A stretch of DNA of 63,774 nt. Source: DASQHM01 sp035632095 (GTDB lineage: Bacteria > Pseudomonadota > Alphaproteobacteria > Ferrovibrionales > Ferrovibrionaceae). Where the stretch lies: positions 1 to 63,774 of the forward strand of contig DASQHM010000016.1 of the NCBI GenBank assembly GCA_035632095.1, in the 5' to 3' direction. Positions 7,803-15,406 of the stretch are shown here, in pieces. Numbering within the stretch: the first letter of the stretch is position 1; the number at the start of each line of letters is the position of its first letter. The translations under genes and the position numbers were made by a program. The notes under the pieces were generated by a model. It was not told where the DNA came from. It was given only the letters and a program-made list of their open reading frames with translations, and did not search any database.

Positions 7803-8790
7803 CGATCAAGACGCCGTAGGGATAGCGGCCGACGGCAACCGACTTGATCACCTTCTCGCTGCCCGCATCGACGATGGTTATGTCGTCGCTGCCGCCGTTG
7901 GCGACGAACAGGCGCTTGCCGTCGCGGCTCAAGGTGATGCCCCACGGCCGTTTGCCGACAAGAATGAAGTTGCGCGTCTTCCGGCTTGCCACGTCGATCA
8001 CGGCAACATGGTTGGCATGGCCGAGCGTGACGAACGCCGTCTTGCCGTCGGCCGAAATCACCAGGCCGACCGGAGCGATCTCGTCCTGGCGAAATCCCTT
8101 CGGTTCGAACTTGATGCGATCGACGATCTTGTTGCTCGCGACATCGATGATATCGACCATGCCGGCGATTTCGGCGGAAACCCAAAGCTGCTTCGCATCG
8201 GGCGTGAGCGCGAAGCGGCGCGGGCGCTGATCGGTCAGGATCGTGGCTGTGACTTTGCGGCTCGCCACGTCGACGGCCGAAACGAGATTGGATGCTTCCG
8301 CCGCCACGTAGACAGTTGCCTGGTCCGGCATGAGCTGCACGCCCTCCGGTTCGAGGCCGATCTTGACCGTGGCGACCTGCTTCTTGGCCGCGATGTCGAT
8401 GACTGATAGCCCGCCGGCGTCCTCGTTGCTGACCAGGAGATGCTTGCCCGCCGTGTCTATGTCGAAAGCCTCGGGGTCGGGGACATCCGAAATGTGGTCG
8501 ACGTCGGCAAGCTTGGCGACGTCGATGACGTCGATGCGGTCGGAATCGCCGCAGGCCACGTAGATTTTCGACTGATCGGCGTTGAACTTCATGCCGCGCG
8601 GGCGTTTGCCGGTCTTGATGGACGCGACCTTTTCGTAAGTCGCGCCGTCGAGCACCGTCAGCACGTCGCCCTTCTCGTTGCTCACGAAGATGCGCCCCGT
8701 TCCCTTGGCGGCGGCGTTCGACGCAGCAAAGCCGAGAGCGGCGATCAAGACGACGAGCGAGACGGTCGCGAAGCGGGCCTGCAAGATCAT
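7795..8790 (-). CDS. YVTN beta-propeller protein of the PQQ-associated ABC system
   Basis: This 331-residue secreted protein has a signal peptide (VVLIAALGFAASNAAA) and then about seven repeats of the YVTN/NHL type, each containing a strand such as KIYVACGDSDRIDVID, KHLLVSNEDAGGLSVID or RLFVANGGSDDITIVD. It matches the propeller component that accompanies the PQQ-dependent catabolism ABC genes (TIGR03866 type). It is periplasmic and may bind PQQ, metal or the partner receptor; no catalytic residues are evident. The gene is followed with an 8-bp overlap by the binding-protein gene and preceded 34 bp upstream by the ATPase. Confidence 0.86.
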   Translation of the reverse strand: MILQARFATVSLVVLIAALGFAASNAAAKGTGRIFVSNEKGDVLTVLDGATYEKVASIKTGKRPRGMKFNADQSKIYVACGDSDRIDVIDVAKLADVDHISDVPDPEAFDIDTAGKHLLVSNEDAGGLSVIDIAAKKQVATVKIGLEPEGVQLMPDQATVYVAAEASNLVSAVDVASRKVTATILTDQRPRRFALTPDAKQLWVSAEIAGMVDIIDVASNKIVDRIKFEPKGFRQDEIAPVGLVISADGKTAFVTLGHANHVAVIDVASRKTRNFILVGKRPWGITLSRDGKRLFVANGGSDDITIVDAGSEKVIKSVAVGRYPYGVLIDD

Positions 8791-8824
8791 GACATCGAGT
8801 ACCCCAAGATGATGTTCGCCGCGA

Positions 8825-9580
8825 TCAACCGGCCGGCGGCCCGCCGCGCCGTCCGGAAGGCGGGCCGGTCAGCGACAGGAACGCATCGGCCAGGGTCGCC
8901 TTGCCGGTCTCGCGCATGAGATCGGCCGGCGTGCCGGTCTTCAACACCTTGCCTTTGTGCAGCACGACCACTCGATCGGCCTTGTCCACCTCTTCGACCA
9001 GATGCGTGGCCCAGAGCACGCCGATCCGGCGATCCCGGCATAGTTGCTGCACGTAGGCGAGCAGGTCGCGGCGGCTGGCCGGATCGAGGCCGACCGTCGG
9101 TTCGTCCATGAGCAGGATCTGCGGCTCGTGCAGCAGCGCGCGGGCCAGCTCGACGCGCCGGCGCGTGCCGCCGCTCAGCGCCCGCGCCTTGTCGCCGGCG
9201 CGCTCGGTCAAGCCAAGCCTCGCAAGCTCTTCATCGATGCGCGACTTGGCGCGGGCCGACGGCATGCCGTGCAGGCGCGCGTGAAAGCGCAGGTTCGCCG
9301 CCACCGTCAGGTCGAGATCGACGGTCGGCTGCTGGAACACGACGCCAAGTCCGGCCAGGGCAGGGACGGCGTTGACCCGGATGTCGTGGCCATCGACGCG
9401 GATATTGCCGGAATCCGCGACGAACAATCCGGTCAGTAGCTGAAACAACGTGGTCTTGCCGGCGCCGTTCGGGCCAAGCAGGGCGACGAATTCGCCGGGC
9501 GCGACGGTGAGGCTCGCGCCGTCGAGCGCCTTGACGGTTCCATAGGATTTGACGGCGTTCTCGACACTCAAGCCGCTCAT
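8825..9580 (-). CDS. ABC transporter ATPase of the PQQ-associated system
   Basis: This 251-residue ATPase has Walker A GPNGAGKT at residues 36-43, the signature LSGGTRRRVELARAL, Walker B ILLMDEPTVGLD and a switch His in ATHLVEEV. It belongs to the drug/ion-exporter type that pairs with ABC-2 permeases, matching the permease encoded at 5786-6595. The start at 9580 overlaps the stop of the preceding NitT-type ATPase gene by 4 bp. This junction physically couples two different ABC systems in one transcript. Confidence 0.9.
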   Translation of the reverse strand: MSGLSVENAVKSYGTVKALDGASLTVAPGEFVALLGPNGAGKTTLFQLLTGLFVADSGNIRVDGHDIRVNAVPALAGLGVVFQQPTVDLDLTVAANLRFHARLHGMPSARAKSRIDEELARLGLTERAGDKARALSGGTRRRVELARALLHEPQILLMDEPTVGLDPASRRDLLAYVQQLCRDRRIGVLWATHLVEEVDKADRVVVLHKGKVLKTGTPADLMRETGKATLADAFLSLTGPPSGRRGGPPAG

Positions 9581-10332
9581 GACTTGGCGATCCCCGCCAA
9601 CAATTCGGGGTACCTGTCGAGCAGGCGGCGGCGCAAATCGTCGATGGCGGCGCTTTCCGGGTTGCGCGGGCGCGGCAGTTCGACCTTGTAGTCGAGCACC
9701 ACGCGGGCCGGGCCGGGCGACAGAAAGAGCACGCGGTCCGCCAGGCAGAGCGCCTCGCGCAGGTCGTGCGTCACGAACAGGACCGTCGTGGGGTGACGCT
9801 GCCACAGCTCGAGCAATTGGCCGCGCAAACGCTCGGCGGTCGGCGCGTCCAGGGACAGGAACGGCTCATCGAGCAACAGCAAGCGCGGTTCGTTGACGAA
9901 GGCGCGCGCCAACGCGACGCGCCGCTGCATGCCGCCGGACAATTGGCCGGGATTGGCGTCGAGAACGTCGTCCAACTGCATTTCCGCGAGCAGCGCTTCC
10001 GCCAGGCCCGGCCCGCGGCTCGGACGCGGCAAGCCGAGGCGCACGTTGTCCCGCACGGTCAGCCAAGGCATCAGTCGCGGCATCTGGAAAACATAGCCGA
10101 TGCGCGGGGCTTCGCCGTCCGCCCCGGCGATCCGCACATGGCCTTCAAAGGCCTTGTCGAGCGCGCTGATGATGTTCAGCAACGTGGTCTTGCCGCAACC
10201 GGAAGGCCCGACGATGCAGGCGAATTGACCCTCCGGAACGGCGAAGTCGAGGCCTTGGATCGCGATCCGCGCGGCGCCGTTGCCGGCTCCGGCAAAGCGT
10301 TTGCGCTCGATCTGCACTTCGAGGCTGTTCAT
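9577..10332 (-). CDS. NitT/TauT-type ABC transporter ATPase
   Basis: This 251-residue ATPase of the nitrate/sulfonate/taurine importer family has Walker A GPSGCGKT at 42-49, the signature LSGGMQRRVALARA and Walker B LLLLDEPFLSLD. The start at 10332 overlaps the permease stop by 4 bp. The substrate is set by the binding protein at 11110-12108. Its placement between quinoprotein genes and the PQQ-ABC genes suggests a role in alcohol, PQQ or metal physiology and not nitrate uptake. Confidence 0.9.
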   Translation of the reverse strand: MNSLEVQIERKRFAGAGNGAARIAIQGLDFAVPEGQFACIVGPSGCGKTTLLNIISALDKAFEGHVRIAGADGEAPRIGYVFQMPRLMPWLTVRDNVRLGLPRPSRGPGLAEALLAEMQLDDVLDANPGQLSGGMQRRVALARAFVNEPRLLLLDEPFLSLDAPTAERLRGQLLELWQRHPTTVLFVTHDLREALCLADRVLFLSPGPARVVLDYKVELPRPRNPESAAIDDLRRRLLDRYPELLAGIAKS

Positions 10333-11099
10333 TGCCGCCACCCGGTCAGCCGCCGTTCCAGCGGCCGGACGGCCGCCATCTCCACGCCAAGCACGACGGC
10401 GATGAAGGCGAAAGTATAGGCAAGCACCCCGGCGATGTCGAAATACTGGAAGAACACGTTGAGCTCGAAGCCGACTCCGTTCGACCGTCCGATGAGTTCG
10501 ACCACCAGCACGAGTTTCCAGATCAGGGCGAGCCCGTTGCGCGCCGAGGCCATGAAATAGGGATAGAGCTGCGGCAGATAGACCTTGGAAAGACGGCGGT
10601 CCCAGCGCAGCCGCAGCACTTCGGCCACTTCGAGCAAGTCGCGGTCCACTGCGCGCGCGCCTTCGCGCATGGTCACGGCGACGGTCGGGATCTTGTTCAG
10701 CGCCACCGCAAAGATCGCCGCGGCGTCGGTCAATCCGAGCCACACGTAGCACAGGATCATGATCACCAAGGCCGGCAGGTTCAGGCCCAGCACCAGCCAA
10801 AGATCGAACAACCGATCGACCGAACGATGCTGGCCCATCACGATGCCGATCACCGCGCCGATGGTCATGGCCACGATGAAGCTCGCGGCTACGCGAAACA
10901 GCGTCATGCCGAGGTGAAACAGCAGATCGCCCTGGGTGACCTGCCGAATGAGCCTGGCCCCGACCGCGAAGGGGCTCGGCAACAGCGAGCTGTCCGCCAG
11001 CGACCCCGCGACCTGCCAAAGCAGGAGCAGCAGCACGAGCGAGATCAAGCGCAGCGCGATGTCGGATCGTGCGAAGCCCACCGCCGTCAAACCTCGCAC
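10329..11099 (-). CDS. NitT/TauT-type ABC transporter permease
   Basis: This 256-residue inner-membrane permease has about six membrane segments (LISLVLLLLLWQVAG, FIVAMTIGAVIGIVMG, LVIMILCYVWLGL and others). It carries the EAA-like cytoplasmic loop REGARAVDRDLLEVAEVLRL that contacts the ATPase. Translation seems to start at GTG 11099; no strong ribosome site is visible, so coupling to the binding-protein gene 10 bp upstream is likely. It forms one importer with 9577-10332 and 11110-12108. Confidence 0.9.
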   Translation of the reverse strand: MRGLTAVGFARSDIALRLISLVLLLLLWQVAGSLADSSLLPSPFAVGARLIRQVTQGDLLFHLGMTLFRVAASFIVAMTIGAVIGIVMGQHRSVDRLFDLWLVLGLNLPALVIMILCYVWLGLTDAAAIFAVALNKIPTVAVTMREGARAVDRDLLEVAEVLRLRWDRRLSKVYLPQLYPYFMASARNGLALIWKLVLVVELIGRSNGVGFELNVFFQYFDIAGVLAYTFAFIAVVLGVEMAAVRPLERRLTGWRQ

Positions 11100-11109
11100 C
11101 GCCGCCGCA

Positions 11110-12108
11110 TCATTCGGAGGCGCCGGTCCAAAACGTTCCCGGCGTGACGTTCGCGCTCGGTCCGACCATGTCGGCGCCGGCCAATTCGAACAGGATCGGC
11201 ATCAGCTTCTCGGCCGCGGCGATTTGACCCGCATTGCTGACGGGCGTGATTCCGGCGCGATAGGACGCGCGAAGTGCCGCGAACGTCGCATCATTCTCGG
11301 CCTCGGTGAGGGGACGGATGCGATCCCACTCGGCATCGGAGGCGGCCAAGAGCTGCTTTGCCCGCCGCGAGGCTTTGAGGAACCCGCCGATGGCGTCTGG
11401 TTCCTGCCTGGCCCATTTCTCGCTGAAGACCCAGCCGATGATGGGCGGCGGCTCGCTCAAGCCGAGCGCCGGCAGCATATCGCGCACTTGAATCAGTTCG
11501 CGGTATCCGGCCGCCTTCAGGCGCGCCTCGTAGTGCCAGAAGTTCAACACCGCCTGCAGCTCGCCCTTCTGGATCAGGGCATTGAGCAGGGGCGGCGCGC
11601 CGAACACCGGCTCGACGTCCTTGGCCAAATCCATGCCCAGGGTCTTTCGCGCATAGGCGCGCAGCATGATCCAGCTCTTGTCCGTCGGGCCTCCGGCAAT
11701 GCCCACGCGGCGGCCCTTCAGGTCGGCGACGGTCCGCGCCTTTGAATCGCCCGGCACCATGACGCCGCCGGTGGCGCCCGAATGGGATGCAAAAGTGAAG
11801 TCGGCGCCCTCGGCGCGCCGGCGCGACACCCAAAGCCAATCTGTCACGATCACATCGACCGCGCCCGCCTGGAGCGCCACCGTGGTGCCGTCCTTGCCCG
11901 CGAGTTCGACGACCTTCACCGCCACATCGTTGGCGCGATCCAAGGCGTTGTGGACGATGACGTCCAACTCCCAGTTGACGGTGCCGAACTTGAGTACGGC
12001 CACGCGCACGTTCAGCGGCGCCTCGCGCAACGCCGGGGGAATGCCCGGCGCTGCTGCCGCGGCGGCGAGCTTCAGAAACGAGCGTCTGGAATGCATCGAG
12101 AAATCCAT
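11110..12108 (-). CDS. NitT/TauT-type substrate-binding protein with Tat-like signal
   Basis: A binding protein of about 332 residues whose start region reads SMHSRRSFLKLAAAAAAPG, a twin-arginine style signal. The mature part LNVRVAVLKFGTVNWELDVI and DLKGRRVGIAGGPTDKSW are typical of ABC importers for nitrate, sulfonates and related ligands. Either ATG 12108 or ATG 12096 could be the start; 12108 is given because it is the first good Met after the previous stop. It is the first gene of a three-gene importer inserted in the quinoprotein cluster. A Tat signal would imply export in folded form, perhaps with a bound cofactor. Confidence 0.85.
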   Translation of the reverse strand: MDFSMHSRRSFLKLAAAAAAPGIPPALREAPLNVRVAVLKFGTVNWELDVIVHNALDRANDVAVKVVELAGKDGTTVALQAGAVDVIVTDWLWVSRRRAEGADFTFASHSGATGGVMVPGDSKARTVADLKGRRVGIAGGPTDKSWIMLRAYARKTLGMDLAKDVEPVFGAPPLLNALIQKGELQAVLNFWHYEARLKAAGYRELIQVRDMLPALGLSEPPPIIGWVFSEKWARQEPDAIGGFLKASRRAKQLLAASDAEWDRIRPLTEAENDATFAALRASYRAGITPVSNAGQIAAAEKLMPILFELAGADMVGPSANVTPGTFWTGASE

Positions 12109-12127
12109 AAATGCGGCGGCGCTTCGC

Positions 12128-12907
12128 TCAATGGGCGGGCGTGCGCTGCTCGATGCCGTAGGCGGCGTAGATGCGATGCACCGTACCATCGGCGATCAGC
12201 TTGTCCAGGGCCTTGTTGATGCTGTCGACCAGGGCGTCGTCCGCCTTGCGCATCCCGACGGCGACCGTCCAATTCAACTCGGCGACGCTCTGGAATCCGG
12301 CAGATACCTTCACCGGCGCTGCCTGATGCGTGAAGTTGTAATAGCCCACGGACGCCGGAGAAGCCGCGGCAACGTCGATTTCGCCGTTGCCGAGTGATTC
12401 GAGCATCTCGTCTTCGAAGGTGAAGGGAATTGTGCCGGTCCCGTTGTGTCCAAGCTCCAGACGCGCGAGTGATCCGACGATGGCCCCGATCCGCAGCGTC
12501 GGGGGCAGCGCCTTGTACGTTGCAACGGGTTCGACCTCGCGCCGAAATGCCAAGACGACGCCGCCTTCCTGGTAGGGGCGCGACAGCCGCACGTGCCGGT
12601 CATCCTGGACTTCCTTGTCGACGATCGAGTCCAGCACGATGTCGCAGTCGACCCGCGCGACGTGGAAGGGGAAGATCACCCAGCCGATTTCCAGACCGAC
12701 GCCGAGTTCCTCGGCGAGCGCCCTGCCGAGCTCGATCTGGATGCCGGATTTCGGCCCGGATTTCGCGGCGAATGGCAACGCGTTCGGATTGGCGCAGAGC
12801 ATGATGCTGCCGCGCTCCTTGATCGAGGCGAGCGGGCGCGCTTCCGCGTTCGAAGCCATAGCGAGCAGCGCGGCCGACAGGCATGCAAGTCCACGTGTCT
12901 GGTTCAT
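12128..12907 (-). CDS. XoxJ-like periplasmic solute-binding protein
   Basis: This 259-residue exported protein of solute-binding family 3 has an N-terminal hydrophobic signal (ACLSAALLAMASNAEA). The mature region PLASIKERGSIMLCANPNALPFAAK resembles the XoxJ/MoxJ proteins encoded with methanol dehydrogenases. XoxJ is thought to help activate or assemble the quinoprotein. The gene starts in a 4-bp overlap with the cytochrome c gene and follows the dehydrogenase gene, the same order as xoxF-xoxG-xoxJ. That position is the main argument for the name; an amino acid receptor is the alternative. Confidence 0.8.
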   Translation of the reverse strand: MNQTRGLACLSAALLAMASNAEARPLASIKERGSIMLCANPNALPFAAKSGPKSGIQIELGRALAEELGVGLEIGWVIFPFHVARVDCDIVLDSIVDKEVQDDRHVRLSRPYQEGGVVLAFRREVEPVATYKALPPTLRIGAIVGSLARLELGHNGTGTIPFTFEDEMLESLGNGEIDVAAASPASVGYYNFTHQAAPVKVSAGFQSVAELNWTVAVGMRKADDALVDSINKALDKLIADGTVHRIYAAYGIEQRTPAH

Positions 12908-13281
12908 TGCGTGCCCTCGGGCTTGATGTTGCGAATGAAGGCGATCAAATCCTTGATCTGATCGTCCTTGAAACTGCCGCCGAAAGCCGGCATGCGGCCT
13001 GTCTTGCCGTGACGGATTCGGTCAGCGATGAAGGCGTCGGTTTGCGGCGTGTTCATGAGTTGCGGCCCGCGTCCGGCTTTCCGTCCGGTATTTTCATGAC
13101 ACCAGCCGCAACCGTTGGCGGCGAAAATCTGCTTGCCGCGAGCCGCATCGCCGCCGGACCACACGGCGCTTGCGTTGCTTGCCGCCGCCGGATCCTCCGC
13201 CGCATATGCCTGCCATCCGGCTATCGCCAAGACGCCGCCGACGGAAAAAGCTGCAACAAGAACGACTGCAAGTCGATGCAT
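12904..13281 (-). CDS. Small c-type cytochrome, probable electron acceptor of the quinoprotein (XoxG-like)
   Basis: This 125-residue protein has a signal peptide (LAVVLVAAFSVGGVLAIAGWQAYA), one heme-binding motif CGWCH and a downstream Met ligand within GRMPAFGGSF. It would take electrons from the PQQ enzyme encoded just upstream and pass them toward the terminal oxidase. It is shorter than typical XoxG. The start at 13281 is chosen because the signal peptide begins there; no strong ribosome site is visible and a large hairpin precedes it. The stop overlaps the next start by 4 bp. Confidence 0.88.
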   Translation of the reverse strand: MHRLAVVLVAAFSVGGVLAIAGWQAYAAEDPAAASNASAVWSGGDAARGKQIFAANGCGWCHENTGRKAGRGPQLMNTPQTDAFIADRIRHGKTGRMPAFGGSFKDDQIKDLIAFIRNIKPEGTQ

Positions 13282-13312
13282 CGGAACTACGATCAATCGT
13301 GCCGGCGCGGTC

Positions 13313-13342
13313 GGGTGGGACGGGGGCAAGCCCGTCCCACCC
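13313..13342 (-). promoter_or_regulatory. Strong intercistronic hairpin between quinoprotein and cytochrome genes
   Basis: A perfect 12-bp inverted repeat GGGTGGGACGGG / CCCGTCCCACCC (13313-13324 and 13331-13342) encloses a 6-nt loop. It begins seven bases after the dehydrogenase stop codon and ends 31 bases before the cytochrome start. No T-run follows on the minus strand, so it is not a full terminator. It could protect the 3' end of the dehydrogenase mRNA, reduce read-through, or be a REP-like dispersed palindrome. Confidence 0.6.
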
Positions 13343-13349
13343 ATGGCGC

Positions 13350-15077
13350 TTACTTCAGGCTATAGACAATCAATGAGCCGGTGTCCTTCGGCATATTGCC
13401 GAATTGACCGCCGAACAATGGACCATAGCCTTCGCCGACGAGGCTCGGCCCGCCGGTGACGACGGCAACGTACTGTTTGCCGTCGGCCATGTAGCTGATG
13501 ATGCCGCCGTTATGCTCGGCGCCATCGTTGCCTTTCCACAAGTCCTTGCCGTTGCGCGCATCGACCGCGTGCAGCCAACCGCGCATATCCGGCACGAACA
13601 CCAGGTTGCCCGCCGTGGACAGCAAGCTCGCCAGCGGTGGTTCCGGGAAATCCATCTTCCATTTCAGCTTGCCGGTGATCGGATCGCGCGCGTCGAGATG
13701 GCCGTGCGCCTTGCCGTTCGGCGGATTGACCAAGGTGAATTCGGCCGCGATGTTGAGCTGCGCCTGCGGTTCGGTCACCGGGGTCGTCTTCTGCACGGTC
13801 AGGTCCATGCACCACTCGTTGGCGATCTTGTAGTAAAGGCCGGTGCCGGGATTGTACGAGCCGGAGTTCCAGCTGATGCCACCGGCAATCGCCGGGCAGA
13901 GAGACTTCGCCGGTCCTTCGGGCAGGTCGCGCCGTCCGACCAGCTCGCCCGTCTTGGTGATGTCCTTCACGAAATTGATGTTGTCGGCGAGCTTGTAGAC
14001 GTTCTCCACCTTGGCGTTGGCGCGGTCATAGACGAAGATGAACCCGCCCTTGTTCGGGTGCACGTAGTACTTCTTGCCGCCGCGATCGATGGCGACGAAC
14101 TCGCCCACGGCGCTGTCGAAGTCCCAGGCGTCGTGTGGCAATTCCTGGTGATAGAATTTGAGCTTGCCGGTGTCGGGATCGAGCCCGATCACCGAGGTGG
14201 TGTAGAGATTGTCGCCAGGTCGCGCTCCCTTGGTCTTCCAATCGGATCCGCCCCAATCGTAGAGCGGCGCCGGATTGGCGGTGCCCCACCAAATCGTGTT
14301 GGTTTCGGCATCGTAGGTTCCCGGCATCCAGCCGCCGCCGCCGCCGGTGCGCCAGCTTTCGTTGCCCCAGGTCTTCATCGCCTCGTCGGTGCCGGCGACG
14401 GTGAGGAATTCCCAGAGCTTCTTGCCGGTTTTCGCGTCCACGCCGAAGATCGGTCCGCGGCCGGGCCATTCGCCGCCCTGACTGCCGATGATCACCTTGT
14501 CCTTGACGAACAGCGGCGCGCCGGTGAACCCGACGGTCAATTTCTGCGAATTGACCAGCTTGGTTTCCCAAACCGGCTTGCCGGTCTTCATGTCGAGCGC
14601 GATCAAGCGCCCGTCGACCGTACCGATGTAGAGATTGCCCAACCCCATGGCCATGCCGCGGTTGTAGGGCGAATGGGTCTGCCTGGCGACGAGTTCCTCG
14701 TCGAGTTTGGGCGTGTAGGCCCAGAGCTGCTCGCCGGTGGCGCCGTTCAGCGCCGTCACCTTGCTGTACGAGCCCGAGTAGTACAGCACGCCGTTATAGG
14801 CCAACGGCATGGACTGAATGCCGCGGGTCGAGCGTGTTTCCTGGTGGATCCAGGCAATCCGGAGGTTCTTGACGTTCTCGGTGGTGATCTGCTTCAAGCC
14901 GCTGTAGTGCCACGACTTGTAGCTTCCATGATAGGTGACCCAATTGTTCGGGTCCTTGTCGGCATTCATCAAGGTGTTGGCGTCGACGCCTTGGGCGCGT
15001 ACCGGCCCAAGCATCAAAGCCATGCCCAACGCCGCGAGGCTTGCGGACGCGAAAAGTGACCTGCCACTGACGCTCAT
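13350..15077 (-). CDS. PQQ-dependent dehydrogenase, methanol/ethanol family, lanthanide-type (XoxF/ExaF-like)
   Basis: This 575-residue periplasmic quinoprotein has a signal peptide ending near LGPVRA-QG. It is an eight-bladed propeller with tryptophan-docking repeats such as GKPVW, GKKLWEF, GKLKWKM and GKDLWKG. By position in the family, metal ligands are Glu203 (GGEWPGRG) and Asn268 (TANPAP), the catalytic base is Asp319, and Asp321 (WDFD) is the extra residue that marks lanthanide-dependent enzymes. Trp250 would stack on PQQ. The structural disulfide Cys394/Cys423 is kept, but the usual adjacent Cys-Cys near the cofactor is replaced by Thr-His (QTHSPYNRG, 134-135). ATG 15077 is preceded by a strong AGGAGG. 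It leads the cytochrome and XoxJ-like genes. Substrate could be methanol or another alcohol. Confidence 0.9.
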   Translation of the reverse strand: MSVSGRSLFASASLAALGMALMLGPVRAQGVDANTLMNADKDPNNWVTYHGSYKSWHYSGLKQITTENVKNLRIAWIHQETRSTRGIQSMPLAYNGVLYYSGSYSKVTALNGATGEQLWAYTPKLDEELVARQTHSPYNRGMAMGLGNLYIGTVDGRLIALDMKTGKPVWETKLVNSQKLTVGFTGAPLFVKDKVIIGSQGGEWPGRGPIFGVDAKTGKKLWEFLTVAGTDEAMKTWGNESWRTGGGGGWMPGTYDAETNTIWWGTANPAPLYDWGGSDWKTKGARPGDNLYTTSVIGLDPDTGKLKFYHQELPHDAWDFDSAVGEFVAIDRGGKKYYVHPNKGGFIFVYDRANAKVENVYKLADNINFVKDITKTGELVGRRDLPEGPAKSLCPAIAGGISWNSGSYNPGTGLYYKIANEWCMDLTVQKTTPVTEPQAQLNIAAEFTLVNPPNGKAHGHLDARDPITGKLKWKMDFPEPPLASLLSTAGNLVFVPDMRGWLHAVDARNGKDLWKGNDGAEHNGGIISYMADGKQYVAVVTGGPSLVGEGYGPLFGGQFGNMPKDTGSLIVYSLK

Positions 15078-15184
15078 TGAGGTTCCCTCCTCTGATTGTT
15101 GTTGTTCTACGGCGCACCCCCCGCGATGGCGCGCGTCAGCGCTTAACGGCAATCCGCTGTTACCAATGCCTCCTTGATCAGAAA

Positions 15185-15201
15185 TTTTCGATACTCGAAA
15201 A
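15185..15201. promoter_or_regulatory. Inverted repeat upstream of the quinoprotein gene
   Basis: TTTTCGA-TAC-TCGAAAA is a perfect 7-bp inverted repeat with a 3-bp spacer, 108-124 bp before the dehydrogenase start in an otherwise GC-rich leader. Its size and AT-rich arms fit a dimeric regulator site. The sequence between it and ATG 15077 also contains a second purine-rich GGAGG. I did not find a convincing -35/-10 pair. Confidence 0.35.
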
Positions 15202-15406
15202 ACGCGCATCGGTGGAGCGCGCGGGACCATTACGTCTCGGAAACTTCGGATATCTCGCTATAGAGCGCGGCCCTTCGTCAACTGGATTCGTCATGTCTTT
15301 CAACGAATACGTGTGATGCGAAAGCGTCATGGGGGCCGGAAAGGCGCTAGGAGCCGCCGCGAGGCCGTGAATATGATCTGCCGTGCATCAGGCGGGGAAG
15401 GCTGGA

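Noticed and set aside
13404..15059. Plus-strand frame of 551 codons opposite the quinoprotein gene
   Set aside because: Antisense shadow of a well-supported gene; the product has no recognisable motif.
13350..15077. Naming the quinoprotein xoxF outright
   Set aside because: Gene order and Asp321 support a lanthanide enzyme, but the missing Cys pair and uncertain substrate leave ExaF/PedH-type or a new clade open, so only a family name is given.
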